From: an uncultured Eubacteriales bacterium
Lineage (GTDB): Bacteria > Bacillota_A > Clostridia > Lachnospirales > Lachnospiraceae
Length of the DNA stretch: 8,610 nt
Reading direction: 5' to 3'
NCBI GenBank assembly: GCA_902803345.1
Contig: CADCPV010000381.1
Location: 1-8,610 of the forward strand
The position numbers were made by a program, and so were the translations under genes. Of the stretch, positions 1 through 6,909 are shown piece after piece. The stretch's first letter is position 1; each line of letters opens with the position of its first letter. Under the pieces are notes generated by a model. The model was not told where the DNA came from, searched no databases, and was given only the letters and a program-made list of their open reading frames with translations.

Positions 1-1065
1 TATCAGGATATCGCTTACAACGGACCGTATCTCATCACCTCTGTTGTTGAGAACAACACCATTGTTTACGAAAAGAACCCGACCTACTGGCAGGCAGATG
101 CTGTCAACCTTGACAAGATCACCTACAAGTACAACGACGGCACGGATGCGCTGAAGGCTTACAATGACACCATTGCAGGCGACATCTCCGGCACCGGCCT
201 CAACACCGAAGCTGTTGTCAAGGCGAAAGAAGACGGCGTTTTCGATGACTACGCTTACACTTCCGACACCAACGCAACCACCTTCGTTGGATTCCTGACC
301 ATCGAGCGCAACAAGTACGCGAACTACAACGATGCTTCTGTTGCAGTATCTCCGATGACTGTTTACGATGCTGACCGTTCGAATGCTGCAATGAAGAACG
401 TTCACTTCCGTCGTGCTCTGACCGCTTCCTTCGACCGTGCTTCCATCAACGCGCAGTCCGTCGGCGAAGAGCTGAAGTACAACGCGCTGAGAAACAGCTA
501 CACCCCCGGCAACTTCATTTCCCTTGAAGAAGATGTTACTATCGACATCAACGGAACAGCTACCGACTTTGCTGCCGGCACCTACTACGGCGAGATCATG
601 CAGGCTCAGATCGACGCTGACGGCGTCAAGGTTAAGGTTTGGGATGCTGACAAGAACACCGGTGACGGCTACGACGGATGGTATGATCCGGAGTATGCGG
701 CTTCCGAGCTTGCAATCGCGATCGAAGAGCTCGCTGCAGAAGGCATTGAGATCTCTGCAGAGAACCCGATCTACATCGACGATCCGTACAATGATTCTTC
801 TACTATCAGACAGAACCAGGCGAACGTGCTGAAGCAGTCTGTTGAATCCGCTCTTGGCGGCTGTGTTATCGTCAACCTCGTTGGCACAGGCGACCAGGCC
901 GGCTGGCTGTATGCTGGATACTATCCGAACTACGGCTACGATTTCAACTGCTCTTACAACAACGTTTCCGGTTGGGGTCCTGACTACGGTGATCCGCAGA
1001 CCTACCTTGCAACTGTACAGCCTGATGTACAGGGCGGTATGATCAAGTCCTGCGGTATCTATTAA
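1..1065 (+). CDS. oppA: OppA, oligopeptide-binding protein of ABC transporter, 5'-truncated by window
   Basis: This is the C-terminal 354 residues of a family 5 extracellular solute-binding protein (SBP_bac_5). It would be anchored outside the membrane and hand peptides to OppB/OppC. The frame is open from base 1, so the start and any lipoprotein signal lie upstream; the ATG at 355 is internal. Visible family marks are NGPYLITSVVENN followed by KNPTYW near the window start, FRRALTASFDR (about residues 131-141) and GWGPDYGDPQTYL near the end. Codon choice strongly favours TAC, AAC, GAC and ATC, more so than in the downstream genes, which fits a highly expressed binding protein. The protein stops only about 30 residues after GWGPDY. 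In E. coli OppA and pneumococcal AmiA roughly 100-150 more residues follow, so the tail is either a lineage feature or a truncation. Family assignment is secure; specificity for oligopeptides rests on the neighbouring genes. Confidence 0.92.
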   Translation, partial: YQDIAYNGPYLITSVVENNTIVYEKNPTYWQADAVNLDKITYKYNDGTDALKAYNDTIAGDISGTGLNTEAVVKAKEDGVFDDYAYTSDTNATTFVGFLTIERNKYANYNDASVAVSPMTVYDADRSNAAMKNVHFRRALTASFDRASINAQSVGEELKYNALRNSYTPGNFISLEEDVTIDINGTATDFAAGTYYGEIMQAQIDADGVKVKVWDADKNTGDGYDGWYDPEYAASELAIAIEELAAEGIEISAENPIYIDDPYNDSSTIRQNQANVLKQSVESALGGCVIVNLVGTGDQAGWLYAGYYPNYGYDFNCSYNNVSGWGPDYGDPQTYLATVQPDVQGGMIKSCGIY

Positions 1066-1080
1066 GGTACAGTGTAAGAG

Positions 1081-1092
1081 AAACAATTGTTT
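1081..1092. repeat. 12-bp perfect palindrome after oppA
   Basis: AAACAATTGTTT is a perfect inverted repeat starting 15 bases after the oppA stop codon. It could be an operator half-site pair or an RNA-processing landmark, or it could be chance. It does not match a regulator box I can name. It sits 24 bases upstream of the larger hairpin in the same gap. Confidence 0.35.
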
Positions 1093-1116
1093 AGTTGTTG
1101 AAACAGATTAATGATG

Positions 1117-1146
1117 GGGGGATGACTGCAACTGCTCTCATCCCCC
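1117..1146 (+). terminator. Hairpin between oppA and oppB, probable attenuator or mRNA-stabilising stem
   Basis: The arms GGGGGATGA (1117-1125) and TCATCCCCC (1138-1146) pair perfectly over 9 bp around a 12-base loop. G-U pairs can extend the base by one or two steps. Only a weak T run (GTTTTAT, 1151-1157) follows, and it starts a few bases after the stem, so full termination is unlikely. Such stems behind a binding-protein gene commonly let oppA mRNA accumulate above the permease/ATPase part of the operon. That role is inferred from position; no folding energy was computed. Confidence 0.65.
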
Positions 1147-1189
1147 TGTCGTTTTATAGAATGCAGAAGTAGACAGGGTTGGGATCATT

Positions 1190-2761
1190 ATGACTAAGTA
1201 TTTGTTAAGAAGAATCCTTCACGGCATTTTTTCGGTGATCGTCGTTGTGGCTGTGGTTATGATTCTGATCTATTCCTTGATGGACAGAAACCAGGTCTTC
1301 GCCTTTGACACCAACTATACCAAGCAGTACTCGAATGCCAAGATCGTATACACTTACCGGGCATGGAGCAATTACGGATATGTGGATTTCTATACTTATG
1401 CCAACTATCTCAGTATGCTGGTGAAAAACGGTGAAATCGACGATGAAACCCGTGACAGGGTTTCCACCCTCGGAAGAAAAGCCGCCAATGATTCGGAAGA
1501 AGTGGCGGAATATGTAAAGAAATTCACGGAATACTACGAAAGTCAGGGCTACACGGTAGTCCGGATGAACGCAGTCATGAAAAACAAGAAAACTGTAAAG
1601 CAGGGCGGACAGCAGCAGCTCTACGCCTACCGGGACAGGCCTTTATATAAGCGCCTGATTCAGTACTTTACGAGAGTATTTACAGTTGACAACATTCATA
1701 ATGCAGAAAGTGTCGAAGGAGAGCGCGGTATCACGTTTACACTGCACGATCCCCTGTACGGCGGCGAAAAGTTCGCGCCGGCGGTGATCGGAAACGGAAC
1801 CACGTATAAATACCTTCTTTACACGGACAATAAATTTCCGTTTATACACCAGAATCTCGTAACCATTAAGCTGGGAACCTCCTACGCGGTAAACCGTGGT
1901 ATCGATGTCTGGCAGACCATGACACAGACACAGGGTTCCTATGTGCTTCGGACGATTACCTACCCGAGCGGTGTAACCGCAGAAGGATCTGCAGACCTGC
2001 ATACCGCACGCTACGTCGAAGGATCCCGGGAAGCCAGTGATTTAAACAAGCAGTACTATGTGGATGATTATACGAATGTCATCTCGGTCAACAACGGCTT
2101 AAGCCGTATGGGGTATTCGTTCATCATCGGCATCATTTCCACGCTGCTGTCTTACCTTGTCGGTATTCCGATCGGCATCTGGATGGCGCAGAAGGAAAAC
2201 AAAATGGTGGACAAGATCGGTTCCGCCTATGTCGTTTTCATTACCGCGGTTCCGGGCCTTTCGTATATTTTCCTTGTGAAGTCCATCGGTTACAAGGTTG
2301 GCCTGCCGACGACGTTTGATTTGCAGAACGGCAGCTGGCTCATGTACATTCTCCCGATTGTATCCCTGTCGCTCCGGCCGATCGCGAGCAACATGAGATG
2401 GCTGAGGCGTTTCATGGTCGACCAGCAGAATTCTGATTATGTCAAGTTCGCCCGTTCCGGCGGTCTGTCGGAGGGTGAGATTTTCCGTAACCACATCCTG
2501 AAAAACGCTGCAATCCCGATTATTCGCGGTATCCCCGGGGCAATTCTTTTCTCCATGGTCGGCGCGCTGATCACAGAGCGTGTGTACGTGGTGCCCGGTG
2601 TCGGCGGCCTCCTGATTCAGGCGATCAACAAATATGATAACGGCGTTATCGTCGGCGTGACGATGTTCTACGCAGTGCTGTCTATTATATCCATTATCCT
2701 GGGCGACGTGCTGATGAGTGTGGTTGACCCGCGGATTAACTTTACATCGAAAGCGAGGTAA
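1190..2761 (+). CDS. oppB: OppB, oligopeptide ABC transporter permease with large external domain (AmiC-like)
   Basis: This is one of the two membrane permeases that form the peptide path with OppC. It has 523 residues, against roughly 300-320 for E. coli-type OppB; pneumococcal AmiC, near 500 residues, has the same enlarged layout. Helix 1 spans about residues 8-30 after the typical MTKYLLRRI start. About 275 mostly hydrophilic residues follow, including the stretch KYLLYTDNKFPFIHQN. The permease core begins near residue 308 (GYSFIIGIISTLLSYL). The cytoplasmic EAA loop that docks on an ATPase covers about residues 418-450 (VKFARSGGLSEGEIFRNHIL), and the family ending VVDPRINF is present. The ATG at 1190 is preceded by GGGA at 1181-1184 and AGGG at 1175-1178, a modest ribosome site. 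oppC follows after three bases, so the two are co-transcribed and probably translationally coupled. Confidence 0.95.
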   Translation: MTKYLLRRILHGIFSVIVVVAVVMILIYSLMDRNQVFAFDTNYTKQYSNAKIVYTYRAWSNYGYVDFYTYANYLSMLVKNGEIDDETRDRVSTLGRKAANDSEEVAEYVKKFTEYYESQGYTVVRMNAVMKNKKTVKQGGQQQLYAYRDRPLYKRLIQYFTRVFTVDNIHNAESVEGERGITFTLHDPLYGGEKFAPAVIGNGTTYKYLLYTDNKFPFIHQNLVTIKLGTSYAVNRGIDVWQTMTQTQGSYVLRTITYPSGVTAEGSADLHTARYVEGSREASDLNKQYYVDDYTNVISVNNGLSRMGYSFIIGIISTLLSYLVGIPIGIWMAQKENKMVDKIGSAYVVFITAVPGLSYIFLVKSIGYKVGLPTTFDLQNGSWLMYILPIVSLSLRPIASNMRWLRRFMVDQQNSDYVKFARSGGLSEGEIFRNHILKNAAIPIIRGIPGAILFSMVGALITERVYVVPGVGGLLIQAINKYDNGVIVGVTMFYAVLSIISIILGDVLMSVVDPRINFTSKAR

Positions 2762-2764
2762 GAC

Positions 2765-3745
2765 ATGGAACAGAATAATCTTGTTGACTTAAGTCACCTG
2801 GGGCTTTCGAATGAAGAACTGTTTGCGCATGTCGATCACAGCAACCAGGAATCCGAAAAGATTACGGCACCCCGCTATTCTTACTGGAAGAGCGTATTCC
2901 GCGTGTTTTTCCGGAAAAAGATCAATATCGTCATGCTGATCGTTATGGCGCTGCTGTTGTTCTTCACCTATGCTTACCCGCATCTGATCGAGTACGACCG
3001 CTTTGCCCGGATCATGGATTCTCAGGCGAAGCATCTGTCGCCGCTGAAGGCTTTCAAGTATTTCGGCTTCAGCATTCATACGATTCTGGGTACCGGCTCT
3101 TCCGGCGAGTTTACCTTTGACGCAATCTGGAACGGTTCGCAGATTTCGGTTTCGCTGGCATTCATTGTTGCGCTGATCAACATGACAATCGGCATTTTCC
3201 TCGGCGCGATCTGGGGCTTCTCCAAGAAAATCGATATTTTCATGATAGAAGTCTATAACATTGTAGGCAACGTACCCTATGAGCTTTTGATTGCCGTGCT
3301 GGTCCTGATTTTCAGCCCTTCTTTCTGGACGCTGATCTTTGCGCTGACGATTACCGGCTGGCTCGGTGTCGCATACTTCATCCGAACGCAGGTTATCATT
3401 ATCCGTGATCGTGACTACAACCTGGCCAGCAAATGTCTGGGAACCAGGCTCATCCGGATTGCGACGAAAAATATCCTGCCCTTCATGACTTCGGTCATCG
3501 TGACCTATGCGGCGCTTGAGATTCCCGCCTATATCGGCATGGAAGTTTTCCTGTCCTATATCGGCATGGGTGTTTCCGAGATGTCGCTCGGCAAAATGAT
3601 TTCCGAATCGCAGAGCGCCATGACGACGCCCGGATGGGGATTTGAATTCTGGAGTCCTGTCGCGGTATCGGCGATTATTTCCATCGTGCTGTTTGTCATC
3701 GGGCAGAATCTGGGCGATGCTTCAGACCCCAGAACCCATATGTAA
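2765..3745 (+). CDS. oppC: OppC, oligopeptide ABC transporter permease (AmiD-like)
   Basis: This is the second permease subunit, 326 residues, a normal length for OppC/AmiD. A hydrophilic cytoplasmic N-terminus of about 52 residues precedes helix 1 (about 53-71). The segment [16 protein letters not shown] (from residue 109) occupies the place of the family motif GTDxxGRDxxSRxxxG and is a divergent, Ami-like version of it. Five further helices follow. The EAA loop lies at about residues 218-250 ([19 protein letters not shown]), and the end [11 protein letters not shown] matches the family's LGDxLRDxLDPR-type ending. The ATG at 2765 has GAGG at 2754-2757 about eight bases ahead, inside the oppB stop region. 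The gap to oppB is 3 bases and to oppD 11, so it is an inner gene of the operon. Confidence 0.95.
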   Translation: MEQNNLVDLSHLGLSNEELFAHVDHSNQESEKITAPRYSYWKSVFRVFFRKKINIVMLIVMALLLFFTYAYPHLIEYDRFARIMDSQAKHLSPLKAFKYFGFSIHTILGTGSSGEFTFDAIWNGSQISVSLAFIVALINMTIGIFLGAIWGFSKKIDIFMIEVYNIVGNVPYELLIAVLVLIFSPSFWTLIFALTITGWLGVAYFIRTQVIIIRDRDYNLASKCLGTRLIRIATKNILPFMTSVIVTYAALEIPAYIGMEVFLSYIGMGVSEMSLGKMISESQSAMTTPGWGFEFWSPVAVSAIISIVLFVIGQNLGDASDPRTHM

Positions 3746-3756
3746 GGGGGACGAGC

Positions 3757-5505
3757 ATGGAAGATAAAAAAGTATTATTATCTGTCAAAGACCTGGAGGT
3801 CAAATTCCGCGTCCGCGGCCGTATCCTCACAGCCATCCGGGGAATCTCCCTTGATATCTATGAGAACGAATCGATTGCAATCGTGGGCGAGTCCGGCTCG
3901 GGCAAATCCGTTTTTACCAAGACCTTCGCGGGTATGCTGGAAACCAACGGCTTTATCTCCAACGGGTCTGTCATTTTCAACGACGAGGAACTGGCTGATA
4001 CGAAGGTTCAGCTGAACAAAACCGCGAAACTGGACATCTCCCGGATGCACAAGAAGCTGAATGCCTATTCCCGGCTGGAAAAAGGCGCGGATACCTGGCG
4101 GAAAATGCTCGAACTGAAGCGTGAGCATAAGGCGCGGACTGTCCTTTCCGACGAAGAAGACCAGGCATTTTCAGAGAAGCTTGACGAACTGAAGTACAAC
4201 CTGACGGAAGCGAACAACCTGAAGCAGACGCTGGATCCCCGAAACGACAAAGAGCAGATCAAAAAAGTCTCGCTTGAGATCAGCGAGTACCAGAAGGCAA
4301 TCAAGGACACCGAAAACGAGCGGGATGCCCGGATCAAAGCACATAAACAGGATGCGGCAGCTGACACAGCATACCAGGAGTCTTACAAAAAAGAGCTTTC
4401 ACAGCTTGAGGAACAGTATGCGAAGGAAACCGCAGGAGAAATCAGCAAGGAAACCGACGATCGCAACCTGAACATTGCCAAGGAGATTTATCTGTCAATC
4501 GGCCGTTACAATCCTTTCAGACGGGTTCAGACCGAGATGAAACTCCTGAAATCCTATAAGGAAGCCATGCGTCTCGGCGAGGATGTCTCGAAAGATGAAA
4601 TCCGCGACGCTGTCTTCGGAACGACAGCTCTTCGGGTGAAGCTCACGGATGAAACCGAAGAAATGCTTCACGGCACCTGCGTTCTGAATGTTGCGAATAT
4701 CTCGAACCCCAAGGACTGGCAGCAGATCCGCGGATCGAAAATCGCAACCGTTTTCCAGGACCCGATGACCTCCCTGAACCCGATCATCACGATCGGCAAA
4801 CAGATCACCTCAGTCATCACAAAGCACCAGAACTGCTCTGAAATCGAAGCCAGGGAGCGTGCACTGAAACTGATGAAGCAGGTCGGCATCCCGAATGCGG
4901 AGAACCGTTTCGACGATTATCCCTTCCAGTATTCCGGCGGCATGCGGCAGCGTATCGTTATCGCGATCGCGCTTTCCTGCCAGCCCAAGATCCTGATCTG
5001 CGACGAGCCCACCACCGCGCTCGACGTGACAATCCAGGCGCAGATCCTGCAGCTTCTGAAGGATCTGCAGAAGGAATACTCCTACACGATCGTTTTCATT
5101 ACGCATGACCTTGGCGTCGTTGCGAATATTGCGGAGCGTGTGGCGGTTCTGTATGCAGGCCAGCTTGTGGAGCTCGGAAATGTCGATGAGATTTTCTATG
5201 ATCCGCAGCACCCCTATACCTGGGCACTGCTTTCGTCGCTGCCGCAGCTTGCGGAGAAGGGTTCGAAGCTGTACTTCATTACCGGTACGCCGCCGTCACT
5301 TTACAACAAGGTTGTCGGTGACGCGTTTGCACCGCGTAACCCGTACTGCCTCAAGATCGATACCATTGAGGAACCGCCGATGTTCAAGGTGTCGGATACG
5401 CATTATGCCAAGACGTGGATTCTGGATCCCCGGTCGCCGAAGGTCGAAAAACCTGAGATCATCCAGAATATCCACGAAAAGCTGATGAAGTCACTGAATA
5501 TGTAA
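3757..5505 (+). CDS. oppD: OppD, oligopeptide transporter ATPase with ~225-residue charged insertion
   Basis: This is an ATP-binding subunit that drives import on the cytoplasmic face with OppF. It has 582 residues; ordinary OppD/AmiE are about 330-360. Walker A GESGSGKS is at residues 44-51, Q-loop Q334, signature SGGMRQR at 393-399, Walker B ILICDEP with D416/E417, D-loop ALD at 421-423 and switch histidine H450. All catalytic residues are present. The C-terminal oligopeptide-transporter region includes HPY at 485-487 and FAPRNPYC. The extra length lies between Walker A and the Q-loop, at about residues 85-310. It is very rich in Lys, Glu and Asp with long predicted-helical, coiled-coil-like runs. 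The frame is uninterrupted and codon use matches the rest, so this is a real insertion rather than a frameshift or a fused gene. The ATG at 3757 has AGGGGGA just after the oppC stop. The Fe-S cysteines known in some OppD/DppD proteins are absent. Confidence 0.94.
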   Translation: MEDKKVLLSVKDLEVKFRVRGRILTAIRGISLDIYENESIAIVGESGSGKSVFTKTFAGMLETNGFISNGSVIFNDEELADTKVQLNKTAKLDISRMHKKLNAYSRLEKGADTWRKMLELKREHKARTVLSDEEDQAFSEKLDELKYNLTEANNLKQTLDPRNDKEQIKKVSLEISEYQKAIKDTENERDARIKAHKQDAAADTAYQESYKKELSQLEEQYAKETAGEISKETDDRNLNIAKEIYLSIGRYNPFRRVQTEMKLLKSYKEAMRLGEDVSKDEIRDAVFGTTALRVKLTDETEEMLHGTCVLNVANISNPKDWQQIRGSKIATVFQDPMTSLNPIITIGKQITSVITKHQNCSEIEARERALKLMKQVGIPNAENRFDDYPFQYSGGMRQRIVIAIALSCQPKILICDEPTTALDVTIQAQILQLLKDLQKEYSYTIVFITHDLGVVANIAERVAVLYAGQLVELGNVDEIFYDPQHPYTWALLSSLPQLAEKGSKLYFITGTPPSLYNKVVGDAFAPRNPYCLKIDTIEEPPMFKVSDTHYAKTWILDPRSPKVEKPEIIQNIHEKLMKSLNM

Positions 5506-5512
5506 AGGAGGG
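5504..5512 (+). promoter_or_regulatory. Ribosome binding site that fixes the oppF start
   Basis: AAAGGAGGG overlaps the oppD stop codon. It ends 7 bases before the ATG at 5520 but only 1 base before the in-frame GTG at 5514. The spacing therefore selects ATG 5520 as the oppF start. The overlap with the oppD stop suggests translational coupling. Confidence 0.85.
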
Positions 5513-5519
5513 CGTGAAG

Positions 5520-6845
5520 ATGAGTAAACAAGTTTTAAGCAGCACCAGCGCCCATCTCCCGGAGCATGGCCGTATCGATGAAAACGGCAGGGAAGTCCTT
5601 CTTGAGGTCAAAAATGTTGATATTACTTTCGGCAAAGGCGACAATGCCGTCCACGCCGTAAAGAATGCCAGCTTTGAAATCTATAAGGGCGAGACGTTCT
5701 CTCTTGTAGGCGAGTCCGGCTCCGGCAAAACGACAATCGGACGCGCGGTCATCCGTGTCAACCCCTGTGCGGCCGGTGAAATCCTGTATAAGGGCGTCCG
5801 CATTTCGGGCAAGATCCCGCACTCCCTGGACCGTGAAGTTATCCGGAATATCCAGATGATTTTCCAGGACCCGGCTTCTTCGCTGAATGAGCGTGCGACG
5901 GTCGACTATATTATTTCCGAAGGCCTGTACAACTTCCACCTCTATGAGAACGAGGCGGACAGAGTTGCGAAGGTCGAGCATATGATCAACGAGGTCGGCC
6001 TTCTTCCCGAACACCTGACCCGTTACCCGCATGAATTTTCCGGCGGCCAGCGGCAGCGGATCGGCGTCGCGCGTGCGATGGTCATGGACCCGGAGCTCGT
6101 GGTCGCGGACGAGCCGATTTCCGCGCTCGATGTTTCGATCCGTGCGCAGGTGCTGAACCTTTTGAAACAGTTCCAGAAAGAGAACGGCGTCTCGTACCTG
6201 TTCATTGCACATGACCTTTCGATCGTCCGCTTTATTTCGGACAGGATTGCCGTTATATACAAAGGCGATATCGTGGAGGTTGCTGAGACAGATGAGCTGT
6301 TCAACTTCCCGCTGCACCCCTACACGCACTCCCTGATTTCAGCGGTTCCGATTCCGGATGCCCGTCTGGAGAAGAATAAAGTGCTGTACACCTATGACCC
6401 GTCCATTCACGATTACAGCGAGGACAAGCCGGAGCTGGTGGATATCGGACACGGACACTGGGTCTACGGCAACAAGAAGGAAATCGAAGAATACAAGGCA
6501 ATCCGCGAAAAAGGCGAACCGGTTAAGTCTGTGACTATTCTTTCCGACGAGGAGATGGCTGCCCGCGAAGAAGAGGAGAGAAAGAAACGCCTCTCCGCGG
6601 CAGACGCTACGCTGACCGGAAGCAACGTGATTCTGGACCGGCCCATTCATGACACCGGGACCCTGTGGCTGGGGATTTTCTCCTTCCTTCTTCCGATTCT
6701 CGGCCTGATTGCAGGACTGATTTTCAGAAAACACAATTATATCCGAAACTACAAAATGTGTATGAAGGGAGTGCTTATCTGCTTTGCCCTGATTTTGGCG
6801 GCGGTTATCCTGTTTATGATCTTCCTTGGTATAGCGCATCTGTAG
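5520..6845 (+). CDS. oppF: OppF, oligopeptide transporter ATPase with C-terminal membrane tail
   Basis: This is the second ATPase of the importer, 441 residues from ATG 5520. AmiF/OppF proteins usually end near 300-330. Walker A GESGSGKT is at 64-71, Q-loop Q116, signature SGGQRQR at 174-180, Walker B D197/E198 (VVADEP), switch histidine H231 and C-terminal HPY at 266-268. The stretch [11 protein letters not shown] (308-318) resembles the normal end of AmiF. Beyond about residue 326 comes an extra tail: a charged linker with EEEERKKR (350-357), a hydrophobic segment at about 382-402 ([20 protein letters not shown]), a basic loop, and a second hydrophobic segment at about 417-440. The tail recalls DUF4190-type paired helices, an inference from composition. 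The frame is continuous with no restart, so this is a true fusion. It is the last gene before the operon terminator. Confidence 0.93.
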   Translation: MSKQVLSSTSAHLPEHGRIDENGREVLLEVKNVDITFGKGDNAVHAVKNASFEIYKGETFSLVGESGSGKTTIGRAVIRVNPCAAGEILYKGVRISGKIPHSLDREVIRNIQMIFQDPASSLNERATVDYIISEGLYNFHLYENEADRVAKVEHMINEVGLLPEHLTRYPHEFSGGQRQRIGVARAMVMDPELVVADEPISALDVSIRAQVLNLLKQFQKENGVSYLFIAHDLSIVRFISDRIAVIYKGDIVEVAETDELFNFPLHPYTHSLISAVPIPDARLEKNKVLYTYDPSIHDYSEDKPELVDIGHGHWVYGNKKEIEEYKAIREKGEPVKSVTILSDEEMAAREEEERKKRLSAADATLTGSNVILDRPIHDTGTLWLGIFSFLLPILGLIAGLIFRKHNYIRNYKMCMKGVLICFALILAAVILFMIFLGIAHL

Positions 6846-6862
6846 GTGTGAAGATGCTTGTG

Positions 6863-6893
6863 CCGCGCAGGAGGAATCCTGCGCGGATTTTTT
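6863..6893 (+). terminator. Intrinsic terminator of the opp operon
   Basis: A perfect 10-bp stem pairs CCGCGCAGGA (6863-6872) with TCCTGCGCGG (6877-6886). It is closed by the tetraloop GGAA, a GNRA type, and followed by A and six T (6888-6893). It lies 17 bases after the oppF stop codon and is a textbook Rho-independent terminator for the + strand only. The next gene starts 16 bases after the T run. Confidence 0.95.
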
Positions 6894-6909
6894 ACGCGAA
6901 AGGTACTTT

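Noticed and set aside
355..357. ATG as the oppA start
   Set aside because: The frame is open and family-like from base 1, with the NGPY...KNPTYW segment upstream of this ATG.
1155..1160. TATAGA as a -10 box for a private oppB promoter
   Set aside because: No -35 resembling TTGACA occurs 16-18 bases upstream; the region there is the arm and loop of the hairpin.
4009..4690. OppD insertion as a second gene or frameshift product
   Set aside because: The frame is continuous on both sides, with no stop, internal ribosome site or change in base composition.
5514..5516. GTG as alternative oppF start
   Set aside because: It is only 1 base after the Shine-Dalgarno sequence; ATG 5520 has the proper spacing.
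5535..6329. 264-codon open frame on the - strand opposite oppF
   Set aside because: It lies wholly antisense to an intact ATPase with all motifs. It has no ribosome site or family resemblance, and its Asp/Arg/Val-rich composition is typical of the complement of biased codons.
6795..6820. TTGGCG ... TATGAT as a promoter for the ApbE-like gene
   Set aside because: The spacer is 14 bases, too short for a standard sigma-A promoter, and it would have to fire through the terminator at 6863-6893.
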